64,000 nt of DNA from Fidelibacterota bacterium (GTDB lineage Bacteria; Fidelibacterota; UBA8477; JABMPR01): the NCBI GenBank assembly GCA_016784025.1, contig JADHVL010000004.1:62001-126000 (forward strand), given 5' to 3'. Numbering within the stretch: position 1 is the first letter of the stretch; every line of letters starts with the position of its first letter. This document shows, piece after piece, positions 43,915 to 53,299 of this stretch. The notes beneath the pieces were generated by a model that did no database searches, had not been told where the DNA came from, and saw only the letters and a list, made by a program, of their open reading frames with translations. The translations under genes were made by a program, and so were the position numbers.

Positions 43915-43938
43915 TTATATAATCCTCATATCTTCAGT

Positions 43939-45078
43939 TTATGAATGTTTGATTGCCGGTAGAACCGGGAGTTTTTTGACGAATATCAAATAAGCCATGA
44001 TCTCAATGGAGATGATACCTACTGTGATCAATATCTCTGATGCCGATGGGAAGTAGTGATATCCAACACCGGGATTGAAAGCGACCAGAAAGGTATCAAA
44101 TCGGTAGAGTGCTCCTGCCAGAATCATTGATCCCGCAGACCAAAACAGTATGGTTGGTTTCATGCGGTTTTTTGCCGAAGCCAACATGATGATGGGAATC
44201 AGGAATAAAACATTTTCAACTATAAAGAATGCTCCCAGCATACCATCATTAAAAATATTCCCTAATTGACCACGCCACATGAGATCGCCAAAACGAAGTA
44301 ATAGAAACAGAACCAACAGAGGAATCATCATGACACTTAGCTTCCCGAGAATGGGTGTTTCATCCAGAGGTCGCTTCAACGCAACTGCTGAGAACAGCGA
44401 TTCAAAGATCACGACAGCATAACCCATGGTGATGGCTGTCATCAAGAACAGCAGGGGTAACCAACCAGTTTGCCACATCGGTGAAAGTTTTTCACCTGCT
44501 ATGATCATGAGTGATCCCAGGCTGGATTGATGCATGGTGGGAAGTAATACTCCCAATGCAATAAAGAGGAAGAGGACCTTGCTGAGCTTCTTTTTTGTTT
44601 CCAACGACTTCCGATGTTCCAGGAAGGTTGGAGAAAACTCAATCCAGAGAACAAAAACGTAGGCACCTATGCAGGCGGCTACTTCGAACATGATTGAGTT
44701 CAGGTTGATATGCCAGGGCAGAAATACATTATACATCTGCCAGTAGCGACCGATATCAATAAAGATGGACACACCAGCCAGAGTGTACCCAAAGGCACTG
44801 GTCATAAGTGCGGATCTTACCAGAGGATGATATTCACCTTTATTAAAGATGTACACCAGGAGTGCAATGGAGTAACCACCACAACCCAGAGCCGTTCCGA
44901 CCAGAACATCATATACAATCCAGATTCCCCATGGGTAACCGTCTGAAAGATTGGTGACAGCACCAATTCCAAATAGAAACCGTTTGATGAGGAGTAATCC
45001 GGCTATCATTGCCAATCCAAGTAAAACCCAGAATGGCTTGGTGAGCAGTCTGCCACCGAGAGCTTGTTTTTCGTGCAT
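43939..45078 (-). CDS. hybB: HybB-like quinone-side membrane subunit
   Basis: A 379-residue NrfD-family protein with about ten TM helices. It has VTNLSDGYPWGIWIVYDVLV, FIDIGRYWQMYN and VLWIEFSPTFLEH, each with a counterpart in the NrfD-type protein at 31799 (LGRPWNVI, ELIEFSPAI). It links the hydrogenase FeS chain to the quinone pool. TAGGAGCTGATT precedes ATG. It lies 10 bp after HybA, as in E. coli hyb. As in that operon, a separate b-type cytochrome subunit (HyaC type) is absent. Confidence 0.94.
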   Translation of the reverse strand: MHEKQALGGRLLTKPFWVLLGLAMIAGLLLIKRFLFGIGAVTNLSDGYPWGIWIVYDVLVGTALGCGGYSIALLVYIFNKGEYHPLVRSALMTSAFGYTLAGVSIFIDIGRYWQMYNVFLPWHINLNSIMFEVAACIGAYVFVLWIEFSPTFLEHRKSLETKKKLSKVLFLFIALGVLLPTMHQSSLGSLMIIAGEKLSPMWQTGWLPLLFLMTAITMGYAVVIFESLFSAVALKRPLDETPILGKLSVMMIPLLVLFLLLRFGDLMWRGQLGNIFNDGMLGAFFIVENVLFLIPIIMLASAKNRMKPTILFWSAGSMILAGALYRFDTFLVAFNPGVGYHYFPSASEILITVGIISIEIMAYLIFVKKLPVLPAIKHS

Positions 45079-45087
45079 AATCAGCTC

Positions 45088-46059
45088 CTATCCTTCTGAA
45101 TTCTTAGTTGTTTGATAAGCACCATAGAGCAATCCACCAAGGAGAGCAATCGGTGCGATCATACCTTTATAAATGCCATGCTGAATACCTTCTGATTTGG
45201 AAGCAGAAGATGTAGCAGAGAGCTCAGGCAGACCCAGTTTGGTAAAGGGAATAGCGGAGAGTAAGAGATACTGAGTACCGCCACCTTCTTTTTCACCATA
45301 GATGTAGTTGATGTATGGTGCCACTGTCTTGGGACTCACATCACCTTCATCAAGACTGCGCATGGGATATTCGTATGTACTTCCAGCGACTAGTTTGATT
45401 CGTTTATGGGCTTCTTCCAATAGATCGGTGACCTTGCCAAATAGTGAAGCACCTGTTGGACAAAACTCGCAACAGGCCGGGATATCACCCTCAGCCTGGC
45501 GGTGATTGCACAGTTCACATTTCACGATCTCTGGAATAGCTTCAGCATATTCAAATTTCGGTACATTGTATGGACAGGCTACCATGCAGTAGCGACATCC
45601 AATACAGGCATCTTTATCGTACTCTACAATACCTGTTGCGTCGTCTTTGACCAGGGCTGTTACAGGACAGGCCGACACACAATCAGGATCAACGCAATGC
45701 ATACAGGCTTTTTTTACAAATGCAAAGCCGTTCTCTACACTATTATGTGTCGAGGCATCACCATGTTCATAGAGTTTGATTTTATTCAGGGTTTTTTCAG
45801 ATAGATCATAAGATTCATCCCAGATTCCATCTACACCCGTGGCTTTTTCTAAATTTGCACTTTCAGGTGGCATACCATTATACTGCTTACAAGCTGCCTC
45901 ACAGGCCTTGCAACCGATGCATATGGTTCCATCATAAAGGATACCAACAGCATCTGCTGACAAAGTCTTTCTGATACCGGCAAAAACACTTGTGACATTA
46001 CCCGCAGTCAACGCGCCAGCTGAAAGAACCTTTAAAAAATCTCTTCGTTCAAGGTTCAT
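45088..46059 (-). CDS. hybA: HybA-like periplasmic ferredoxin subunit
   Basis: About 323 residues. The Tat signal is ERRDFLKVLSAGALTAGNV. Four cysteine groups bind clusters: CIGCKACEAAC, CMHCVDPDCVSACP, CIGCRYCMVACP, and CELC with CCEFCP. A C-terminal TM segment (MIAPIALLGGLLYGAYQT) anchors it. It carries electrons from the small subunit to HybB. The start is ATG 46059, since AAGGAG is then 6 nt upstream; the adjacent ATG at 46062 would be too near. It is paralogous to the FeS protein at 30933. Confidence 0.95.
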   Translation of the reverse strand: MNLERRDFLKVLSAGALTAGNVTSVFAGIRKTLSADAVGILYDGTICIGCKACEAACKQYNGMPPESANLEKATGVDGIWDESYDLSEKTLNKIKLYEHGDASTHNSVENGFAFVKKACMHCVDPDCVSACPVTALVKDDATGIVEYDKDACIGCRYCMVACPYNVPKFEYAEAIPEIVKCELCNHRQAEGDIPACCEFCPTGASLFGKVTDLLEEAHKRIKLVAGSTYEYPMRSLDEGDVSPKTVAPYINYIYGEKEGGGTQYLLLSAIPFTKLGLPELSATSSASKSEGIQHGIYKGMIAPIALLGGLLYGAYQTTKNSEG

Positions 46060-46069
46060 CATACACTCC

Positions 46070-47215
46070 TTATGCGTCTGATTCCGGAGCAGTTTCTTCT
46101 GCCTTCATCTTTTTGGCAGCCATAGCACTGGCACCAACAATAACACCACCCACGGCTCCTGCAACGGCAGCGCCACCGATAGTGATACCACCAGCTTTGT
46201 CACCAGAAATTTGCGCGTATGAAGCAGGTGGAGTATCAGTAAATACTGCGGACTGTTCATGGATGTACTTGGTAAAGCCCACCCCTTCTTCAGAACAACC
46301 AAAACAGGGATGACCCGTTCCTACAGGCCAGGCACCTGAACCAACATCACCATACAGAATTGATGAGCAGTTGTTATAAGTCTCAGGACCCTTACAACCG
46401 AGTTTATAGAGACAATACCCTTCTCTGTGTCCATCATCACCAAATTCAAGGGCAAAGCGGCCAGCATCAAAATGCGGTCGACGTTCGCAATGTTCATGGA
46501 TGAGGCGACCGTAAGCAAATTTTGGACGAGCTTTGCTATCTAACTGGGGAAGTTTGCCCAGGGTCAGATAATACAGAATTGTTGAGAGTAGATTATATGG
46601 ACTTGCCGGGCAACCAGGTAGGTTGATGACAGGTTTCTCTGTGATGATTTCATGTACACCCGTCGCTCCAGTTGGATTGGGGCTGGATGATTGGACGCCT
46701 CCCCAGGAAGCACAGGATCCGATGGCCACAACTGCCGCAGCTCTATTTCCATAGTCATTCAAGATATCCAGTGCAGTTCTATCAGCGATTTTGCAATAAA
46801 TACCATTTTCTTTAACTGGAATTGAGCCTTCCACTACCAGAATATATTTCCCATCATTAAGCGTGGCAGAATCATTCAGGGATTTCTCGACCTGATGACC
46901 CGCTGCAGCACAAAGTGTTTCAGAATAATCCAGAGAGATCATATCCAGAACCAGTTCTTCCACAGTTGGATGAGTTGCTCGCAGGAGTGATTCTGTACAG
47001 CCAGTACATTCCTGGAAGTGCAACCAAATCACAGGTGTCCGGGTAGGACTTGTAATGGTTTCTGCGACCTTTGCAACCATGGAGGCAGGTAGACCCATTG
47101 CTGCGGTTATGGCTGTACAAAACTTCAGAAAGTTTCGACGGCTAACTCCTTGCGCTTCCAGCTCTTCTGAGATGGAGATGTCTAAGGATTCAGTGGATGT
47201 TAATAGTTGTCCCAT
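46070..47215 (-). CDS. hybO: [NiFe] hydrogenase small subunit
   Basis: A 381-residue FeS subunit. The Tat signal SRRNFLKFCTAITAAMG lies after an unusually long N-terminal extension of ~24 residues. Proximal cluster cysteines are in LHFQECTGCTESLL, with GSCASWGGVQSS and LPGCPASPYNLL. Distal His-Cys ligands follow in HEHCERRPHFDAGRF and CLYKLGCKGPETYNNC; the medial cluster is in PCFGCSEEGVGF. A C-terminal Gly/Ala-rich TM helix (GGITIGGAAVAGAVGGVIVG) anchors it on the membrane. It is first in the hybOABCD operon. No hypA-F maturation genes are present in the window. Confidence 0.97.
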   Translation of the reverse strand: MGQLLTSTESLDISISEELEAQGVSRRNFLKFCTAITAAMGLPASMVAKVAETITSPTRTPVIWLHFQECTGCTESLLRATHPTVEELVLDMISLDYSETLCAAAGHQVEKSLNDSATLNDGKYILVVEGSIPVKENGIYCKIADRTALDILNDYGNRAAAVVAIGSCASWGGVQSSSPNPTGATGVHEIITEKPVINLPGCPASPYNLLSTILYYLTLGKLPQLDSKARPKFAYGRLIHEHCERRPHFDAGRFALEFGDDGHREGYCLYKLGCKGPETYNNCSSILYGDVGSGAWPVGTGHPCFGCSEEGVGFTKYIHEQSAVFTDTPPASYAQISGDKAGGITIGGAAVAGAVGGVIVGASAMAAKKMKAEETAPESDA

Positions 47216-47615
47216 TCATTTACCCTTTCCAGCTATTGTTAACGCCTTTGGCTTTTCATCAGAATGATGGCAAAAGTCAGAATGATTCCGACGTTGAGAA
47301 GAATTCAAATGAGTACGCAGTGTAGAATACGCTACGGAAATTCATGATAGAATTTGTCTTAAATGATTCATATTTCTCAGTAATTGCGTGAGGAATATAG
47401 TGTGAAGATCGGTAGTTACAAATACTGTATTTACCTCATATAAAATTTTTCATAAACCTTTCATTTATATCGGTTTATCATGATATTATTTGTCATCAAT
47501 AGTCCCATATCACACGACTCTAAAAAATATTTTTCTGGTTTTGGGATTATAATTTTACGTATTATCATATCATGCTAAAAAGTTTTTAACACTATTACCG
47601 CAAGGGGGTAAACAC
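47216..47615. other. 400-bp divergent intergenic region (hyb operon / barrel gene)
   Basis: AT-rich, with no gene seen. Promoters for the leftward hyb operon and the rightward gene at 47616 must lie here. No sigma-54 (-24/-12) site could be found for either direction, so the hyb operon is probably not controlled like the redox module at 30177. The only symmetric element noted is TATCATGATA at 47476-47485. CAAGGGGG precedes the rightward start. Confidence 0.6.
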
Positions 47616-48854
47616 ATGAAAAAAACACTTGTATTGGGTCTCATTCTGCTGGTTGCAATCACTTCTCTTTATGCGACTAACAAGCGCGTCCAGGCCCTGG
47701 GCAATAATGCCTACATGCTACCTGGTGATGATGCTTCGATTCAGTTGTTTCCACAGAGAATCAATGATATGAATTTGATCTATTTTGAAGACATCCATCT
47801 GGGAAGCCCTAACTATTTACTCGTTGTGGGTGATTCTGCAAAATCCTGGGGTTTCTATGGAGGAAGCGTTCAGCAGGATGATTATTTCAACATCATTAAA
47901 ACTCTTGGTGGACGTTCAGCAGTACGCATGGGTGTCCGTTTTGGTATCACCAGCCAGACAGGGCTTGATGACGATAATGAGACAACGCCTACCACCAGCG
48001 AGGAGAAGCTAAGCCAGACCAACATCATGCTTGACCTTGAATATGGTCTTGATACAGAGACCATGGAACTCTCAACCTCCATCGCTTTTGGTATGACCCC
48101 TGGCACCATTAATAGTTTATTGGGATTTGCCCCCACACCCCATGGAAGCTTTACCGGTGATTATGAATCGGGCGGATCAAGCACCAGCTCAGAGGGAAAA
48201 GCAAGTAAACTCAGTTTTGCTCTTCAGGTAAAATCACGTTCAAACTCTGGTCTGTTATTCTTTGACAATAGTTATGCTGTTTTTGGCTTGGCATACCAGG
48301 GCGGGTCAAGTGAATACACCAGTGCTAATACAAAGTTAGAGGATGAATCCGGCAATCAATTCGCCATCAATTCAACTTACAGAGTTTTCAACAACCAAAA
48401 CCTCGCAGACGATAAAATATTTCTCGTCTATGGTCTTGGCGGCTCTTTGTTTTTCTCTCGCACTGCAGATGAAGGAAAATTGAGTGGATCTGAATCCAAA
48501 GACACAGATATGAGTTTTGGTATTTTTGCACCGATCATGAATATTGGTTTAGAAGCTAAACTAAAATACACTACACTCAGATTTGGCATGGAGAGACAGA
48601 TTACCACTTTGGGATTCACTAGCACAAAGAATATATATGTCTCAGGCAGTGTTGATGACGAAGATACCTTTTCGACCTTTACCCTGGGTGGCAATGGTGT
48701 CTATAATTACAACGCAGGTATGGGGTTTAACTATGGAGATCTCCAGTTAGACATTCTGATTAACAATACATTTTGGATTACAGGTCCTCAGATGATCTTC
48801 AATGACTTGTATGGTACACTTGGAGTCTGTGCAGATTTGGTATATACTTTTTAA
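47616..48854 (+). CDS. Outer-membrane beta-barrel-like protein
   Basis: A 412-residue protein with signal MKKTLVLGLILLVAITSLYA. The mature part is beta-rich, with alternating hydrophobic strands, many Gly and Tyr residues, and a TLGVCADLVYTF terminal strand, consistent with an outer-membrane barrel. It contains an unusual low-complexity loop with GGSSTSSEGKASKLSF. No known family is recognised. It is alone on the plus strand and closed by a hairpin terminator. Function unknown, possibly a porin or structural protein. Confidence 0.65.
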   Translation: MKKTLVLGLILLVAITSLYATNKRVQALGNNAYMLPGDDASIQLFPQRINDMNLIYFEDIHLGSPNYLLVVGDSAKSWGFYGGSVQQDDYFNIIKTLGGRSAVRMGVRFGITSQTGLDDDNETTPTTSEEKLSQTNIMLDLEYGLDTETMELSTSIAFGMTPGTINSLLGFAPTPHGSFTGDYESGGSSTSSEGKASKLSFALQVKSRSNSGLLFFDNSYAVFGLAYQGGSSEYTSANTKLEDESGNQFAINSTYRVFNNQNLADDKIFLVYGLGGSLFFSRTADEGKLSGSESKDTDMSFGIFAPIMNIGLEAKLKYTTLRFGMERQITTLGFTSTKNIYVSGSVDDEDTFSTFTLGGNGVYNYNAGMGFNYGDLQLDILINNTFWITGPQMIFNDLYGTLGVCADLVYTF

Positions 48855-48876
48855 CTAGTACAAGTCATACGGTTGT

Positions 48877-48906
48877 GAAAAGCCACCATTCATGGTGGCT
48901 TTTTTT
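48877..48906 (+). terminator. Rho-independent terminator
   Basis: AGCCACCA (48881-48888) pairs with TGGTGGCT (48893-48900) around TTCA; A-runs before and T-runs after (TTTTTT at 48901-48906) extend it. It lies just past the barrel-gene stop codon. Confidence 0.9.
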
Positions 48907-49059
48907 GATCAATTCAATTTGTGCAAAAAATTAACAAACCCCTATATCGCTAATTTTACAAGGTTATATTCTCAGCATCGGAGGAGGAAGCAGCCTTAAG
49001 TTTTCATCAATTCCAGAATCTGAATTTTTTTCATGCTTTGGCTAATCGGAGATCCCATC

Positions 49060-51531
49060 ATGCAAAAATCTTCCCTGTGGTTAATCATAATTGCACTATC
49101 CTTGAACTCACTGGTGGCTCAAACCCTCACCAGTCGACCAGTTGGTCCAGGTATCAACCATCATCATGCCTATTTGCCTGGTGGACCCTGGCATATTCAA
49201 ATCCTGGAAATTGATCTCAGCGATACCATGAACACACTTGAAACAGTGAAGGCTTTTAATGCAATAGAGGGTTATGAGAGGACCTCATCCATGGCTAATC
49301 GCTCCAATCGTGAAGGTCATTCTGTGATCGGAGCCATCAATGGGGATTTTTATGCCAGTGGAGGCATAACTATTGGTGCTCAGATTATCAACGGAACACT
49401 TTTAAAGCGACCCTATCCACGCTCCGTTTTTGCGCTGACGGCTTCTAAACAACCCTTTATCAACATTGTTAATTATGATGGTCAGGTTGTTAAGAATAAT
49501 AGTATGGTTTTCTCTATCAACGGTGTCAACGAAGTTAGACAAGAGAATCAACTCATTGTCTATAATAACTATTTTGGCACATCAACGGGTACCAATCAGT
49601 GGGGCACAGAAATTAGTGTTCAGTATCTTCATGCTCCTCCAGGTATAAATGCACCACAATATGCTGTGGTAACCTCCAAAGACAGCCTCATGGGGTCGGA
49701 ATCTGGGAATATGCTTATCCCGGCGAACATGGGGGCGATTCTTTCCGGTCATGGTTCTGCACGGGACTTCCTGAATGACTCTATTTTTGTAGGTGACACC
49801 CTGGCCATCCAGCTACTTCTTCATCCTGCTGATAATCATATTCTGCAAGAGCTCATTGGTGGAACCCCTCGCATTATCAGGGGGGGTGTCAGTAGCGTTG
49901 AATGGGAAGCCGAATCTGTAGGTTCCAGCTTTGCCCATGATCGTCATCCAAGGACAGCCGTTGGATTTAATGCCGATAGTACAGTGGTGTATTTCTTCAC
50001 CGTGGATGGTCGACAAGGTGGCTACAGTGTAGGTATGAGCCTCTTCGAACTGGCAGACTACATGTTGGACTGGGGCGTCTATCAGGGAGTCAACTTAGAC
50101 GGTGGGGGATCAACAACCATGGTGGTACGCGGAGATGTAGTAAGCAGCCCTTCTGATGCAGGTGGTGAACGATCAGTAGCCAATGCCCTGATGGCTATTT
50201 CAAAAGCACCTCTGGGACCCCTGGCCTATCTCAACTTACCCTGGGACGAAACCTTTGCCCTGGTAGAGAGTCAGATTCAATTCAACATCACTGGAACTGA
50301 CAGCTATTACAATCCGGTACCAGTAGCTGGTGATTCAATTCTCTGGTCATGTGACGAGAGTATTGGTGCCATTTCAGAATCAGGTCTATTCTCAGCTTCA
50401 GAAACTGAGTCAAGCGGATGGGTTATCGCACAACACGGAGCTATTAGTGATACCATGCTACTGCATGTGACTGATATTGACAGTCTCATACTAACTCCGA
50501 ATCCAGTCATACTGGAAATTGGAAGTATTCAGCTCATGAGTGCTGAAGCCCGAGATAGTTTTGGGAACCTGATTCAAGTTGACTATGAATCATATGAGTG
50601 GTGGGTTACACCTGATATAGCAGCTATATCTTCAGATGGAGCCGTCCATGCACAACATGCTGGTTCTGGCTCCATTGAGGCATCTTACCATGGTGTAAGT
50701 GCTTCCGTTCCCCTACTGGTTGGTAGTTCCACTTCTGTCATCCTGGACAATTTTAACACTACAAGCAATTTTACGCTTAGTGGGGCAGTGATCAACCTGT
50801 CAGCCTGTAGTCTTGTTTCAGATACAGAGCAGTTCGTATCTCCCCCCTCCTCTGGAAAGCTAAACTATAGTTTGGCCACTGGCGGGACAAGTGTGCTTTA
50901 CATGAATTGCAATATACCCATTTCAGGTACACCTGAATCTGTATCAATCCAGGTTTATGGTGACAACTCTGCCCATTGGATTCGTGGGGAGTTTAAAAAT
51001 TCCAACAGTGAGAAATTTATTTTGAATTTTACTGATGCATCTCCTGGGATAAACTGGGATGCTGAGTGGCGAGAAATAACAGTTATGCTCACCGAAGCAG
51101 CGCCACACTGGGGAAATCCCAGCGCAATACTGAGCTTCCCAATTACCTGGACAAAAATTTATCTGGCTGAAACAGATGACAACAACAAGGACTCAGGAAG
51201 CATATATTTTGATGATTTCAGGATAAATTTTATTTCCAGCGAAATCAAAGATACTCCAAGAGTCAGTCCCAAAATGTTTCATTTAGAAGATCATTTCCCC
51301 AATCCCTTTAATGCCAGCACGAGCTTCCGTTTCAGCATTCAAAAGCCTGGTATTCTTGAGTTGCGACTCTATGCCATGGATGGCCGAGAGGTGGATAGTC
51401 TAAAGCAGGATGCCAGACCTGGCAGTCTGATTCTTAATTGGGAAGCTAGAAATCTTCCAAGTGGGATTTATGTGTTTAAAGCGACACTGGGATCTCAAGA
51501 ATTATCTGGAAAATGCCTGTTGATAAAATAA
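49060..51531 (+). CDS. Secreted phosphodiester glycosidase (NAGPA-like) with sorting tail
   Basis: About 823 residues. The signal peptide is MQKSSLWLIIIALSLNSLVA; CGGAGA upstream of ATG 49060 selects this start over an ATG nine codons earlier. The first half resembles phosphodiester alpha-GlcNAcase (NAGPA): INGDFYASGGITIG and a long GVYQGVNLDGGGSTTMVVRG. The middle holds Ig-like/Big_2-like segments (PNPVILEIGSIQLMSAEARD). The end is a sorting tail, EDHFPNPFNASTSFRFSIQK with LPSGIYVFKATLGSQELSGK, used in T9SS-like export or anchoring. It would cleave sugar-phosphodiester bonds in extracellular glycans. Which glycan is unknown. Confidence 0.88.
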   Translation: MQKSSLWLIIIALSLNSLVAQTLTSRPVGPGINHHHAYLPGGPWHIQILEIDLSDTMNTLETVKAFNAIEGYERTSSMANRSNREGHSVIGAINGDFYASGGITIGAQIINGTLLKRPYPRSVFALTASKQPFINIVNYDGQVVKNNSMVFSINGVNEVRQENQLIVYNNYFGTSTGTNQWGTEISVQYLHAPPGINAPQYAVVTSKDSLMGSESGNMLIPANMGAILSGHGSARDFLNDSIFVGDTLAIQLLLHPADNHILQELIGGTPRIIRGGVSSVEWEAESVGSSFAHDRHPRTAVGFNADSTVVYFFTVDGRQGGYSVGMSLFELADYMLDWGVYQGVNLDGGGSTTMVVRGDVVSSPSDAGGERSVANALMAISKAPLGPLAYLNLPWDETFALVESQIQFNITGTDSYYNPVPVAGDSILWSCDESIGAISESGLFSASETESSGWVIAQHGAISDTMLLHVTDIDSLILTPNPVILEIGSIQLMSAEARDSFGNLIQVDYESYEWWVTPDIAAISSDGAVHAQHAGSGSIEASYHGVSASVPLLVGSSTSVILDNFNTTSNFTLSGAVINLSACSLVSDTEQFVSPPSSGKLNYSLATGGTSVLYMNCNIPISGTPESVSIQVYGDNSAHWIRGEFKNSNSEKFILNFTDASPGINWDAEWREITVMLTEAAPHWGNPSAILSFPITWTKIYLAETDDNNKDSGSIYFDDFRINFISSEIKDTPRVSPKMFHLEDHFPNPFNASTSFRFSIQKPGILELRLYAMDGREVDSLKQDARPGSLILNWEARNLPSGIYVFKATLGSQELSGKCLLIK

Positions 51532-51554
51532 TTGTTTTAGATTGGAGTTGAAAC

Positions 51555-52157
51555 ATGGATGCCTGGCTTGAAGTCTGGTGGTTTGCCTATATTATCTTAC
51601 CCGTACTTATATTTTTGACAAGAATCGTTGATGTAAGTCTAGGTACAATCAGAATATTGTTTGTCGCTCGAGGGGTTCAAACCCTGGCTGCTTTATTGGG
51701 ATTTTTTGAGGTATTTATCTGGTTGGTGGTCATTTCCAGTGTCATGAACAATCTGAGCTCCCCCCTCTACTATATTTTTTACGCTGCCGGTTTTGCTGCC
51801 GGCAATTATGTCGGTATAGCTATCGAAAGGCATCTGTATGTGGGTAAAGTGGCTCTACGCGTAATTATACGAAGCAAGGCAGATGAACTGCTAGAATATT
51901 TTAAAGAACAGCATCTGGGAATTACCGCTGTGGAGGCTGTAGGCTCCACCGGTCCTGTAAAAATCCTTTATAGTATTATAGAACGCCGAAACCTGAAAAG
52001 TATCATTGAGAAAGTCAAGGAATTCAACCCAAAGGCTTTTTACTCTATAGAGGATGTGAAAACAGTTTCTGAAGGGACCTTCCCACAATCTTCAAGACGT
52101 CGAAGTGCCAAGAGAGGACTACCGCTCAGGTTTTTTCCGCTTCGCAAGGGGAAGTAA
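51555..52157 (+). CDS. UPF0316-type membrane protein (DUF2179)
   Basis: A 200-residue protein. Three TM helices at about 10-85 (IILPVLIFLTRIVDVSLGTI, LLGFFEVFIWLVVIS, YYIFYAAGFAAGNYVGIAIE) precede a cytoplasmic DUF2179-like domain (KVALRVIIRSKADELLEYFK, VEAVGSTGPVKILYSIIERR). This is the UPF0316/YebE-like layout; its function is unknown. The C-terminal RRRSAKRGLP stretch is highly basic. GGAG precedes ATG. It follows the glycosidase gene by 23 bp. Confidence 0.85.
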   Translation: MDAWLEVWWFAYIILPVLIFLTRIVDVSLGTIRILFVARGVQTLAALLGFFEVFIWLVVISSVMNNLSSPLYYIFYAAGFAAGNYVGIAIERHLYVGKVALRVIIRSKADELLEYFKEQHLGITAVEAVGSTGPVKILYSIIERRNLKSIIEKVKEFNPKAFYSIEDVKTVSEGTFPQSSRRRSAKRGLPLRFFPLRKGK

Positions 52158-52172
52158 AGTGAGGGAAAACTG

Positions 52173-52628
52173 CTACTCTGGATGAGGTCTAAAGGTTTTA
52201 CTCATCTTATAATGTGGAAGGCCGACTTCCTGGAATTCATTTCCCACAATCATATATCCCATATTCAGATAAAAACCATGGGCACTCATACGTGCGTGGA
52301 GAATGAAAACCTGAAATCCAAGATTTAATAGATATGCTTCGAAGGCCATGAAAAGTCTTTTACCCACACCCTGATTCTGGTGATCCTCAGCCACAACCAT
52401 CTGCTTAAGTCGTACTTCATGGGTGGCTGTTGGAATCCCAATAATACTTGAGATCAAATCGCCACTTTCATCAAATGCACCGAAATGATAATAACGAGAC
52501 TCCTGGCTCAAGTCATCATAAGAGCCATCAAAGAGATCCATCCCTATAGGTTTTCTAAGGATTTGCTGCCTCAGTTTGAGGGACGCTTCGTAGGCATCCG
52601 TTCCATGTTGAATTAAACTATATTCCAA
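52173..52628 (-). CDS. GNAT-family N-acetyltransferase
   Basis: A 151-residue protein. The acetyl-CoA loop is RLKQMVVAEDHQNQGVGKRL (Q/RxxGxG), with a following helix and the strand FQVFILHARMSAHGFYLNMG. The family acetylates amines on small molecules or proteins; no substrate can be assigned. The start is TTG 52628 with AAGG 6 nt upstream. It lies 2 bp past the chloramphenicol-acetyltransferase-like gene. Confidence 0.85.
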   Translation of the reverse strand: MEYSLIQHGTDAYEASLKLRQQILRKPIGMDLFDGSYDDLSQESRYYHFGAFDESGDLISSIIGIPTATHEVRLKQMVVAEDHQNQGVGKRLFMAFEAYLLNLGFQVFILHARMSAHGFYLNMGYMIVGNEFQEVGLPHYKMSKTFRPHPE

Positions 52629-52630
52629 GT

Positions 52631-53287
52631 TCAGCCTTCTAAAAAATTTTCGGGCAAGTTAGCACAAGACTGAAAGCCTTCAAAATACTGTCCCATATGA
52701 AACCCATCCATCAAAGAGTGGTGTGCTTCTACTGAAATGGGCATGGTTGTCGTCCCATTTGAACTGGTATATTTTCCGAATACAATCTTAGGGATACTGT
52801 CTCCATTTCCATAGTTCCTGGGGTGACTCAAACCCCGAAAATGAACCCAGGGAATCACCGAATAGTGCACCTGCCCCAGGTTGTGATCTTGGTCGTCCAG
52901 TGGACTTTCAGGTTGACGACAGTTCTCCACTTGTTCCAGAACATGAGCTTCGAATTTTTTAAATGATTCCATATATTTGAAGTAACAAAATGTGAATACT
53001 TCATTCGCTTTTAGCACGGTGGACCCAGCAGAAATTTTGGTGTAATCCAAAACCTGACCATCTACTATCCGGTAACGAAATTCTTTTATTTTATTTACCT
53101 GAAGTTGGGAAATGTACAAATAGGCTGCGAAAAATGAGTAACCGCGGATGCGGGTATACTCGAGAAGTTTGCTGACCTCGATATCAGCCGTCAACCCAAA
53201 GAAGGGATTGTCATAATCTTTAAAGAAATGGAATTGTTCCTTCCGCTCCCATTGCTCAATATCAATGATCCGGAAGTCTGACATCAT
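52631..53287 (-). CDS. Chloramphenicol acetyltransferase family protein
   Basis: A 218-residue protein, the usual length for type A CAT. The catalytic block is VEAHHSLMDGFHMGQYFEGF, with the conserved HHxxxDG, and IPWVHFRGLSHPRNYGNGDS corresponds to the conserved S/W region. The enzyme would use acetyl-CoA, but many homologues in environmental genomes have unknown substrates, so resistance is not implied. It lies beside the GNAT and the pyruvate dehydrogenase genes, not in an integron or transposon. Confidence 0.85.
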   Translation of the reverse strand: MMSDFRIIDIEQWERKEQFHFFKDYDNPFFGLTADIEVSKLLEYTRIRGYSFFAAYLYISQLQVNKIKEFRYRIVDGQVLDYTKISAGSTVLKANEVFTFCYFKYMESFKKFEAHVLEQVENCRQPESPLDDQDHNLGQVHYSVIPWVHFRGLSHPRNYGNGDSIPKIVFGKYTSSNGTTTMPISVEAHHSLMDGFHMGQYFEGFQSCANLPENFLEG

Positions 53288-53299
53288 CAGCTCAGATGT

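Noticed and set aside
47216..47615. Sigma-54 promoter for the hyb operon
   Set aside because: Neither strand has a GG-N10-GC element with acceptable flanks.
52631..53287. Mobile chloramphenicol-resistance cassette
   Set aside because: The context is chromosomal housekeeping genes without attC, integrase or transposase; CAT-family proteins are common in such genomes.
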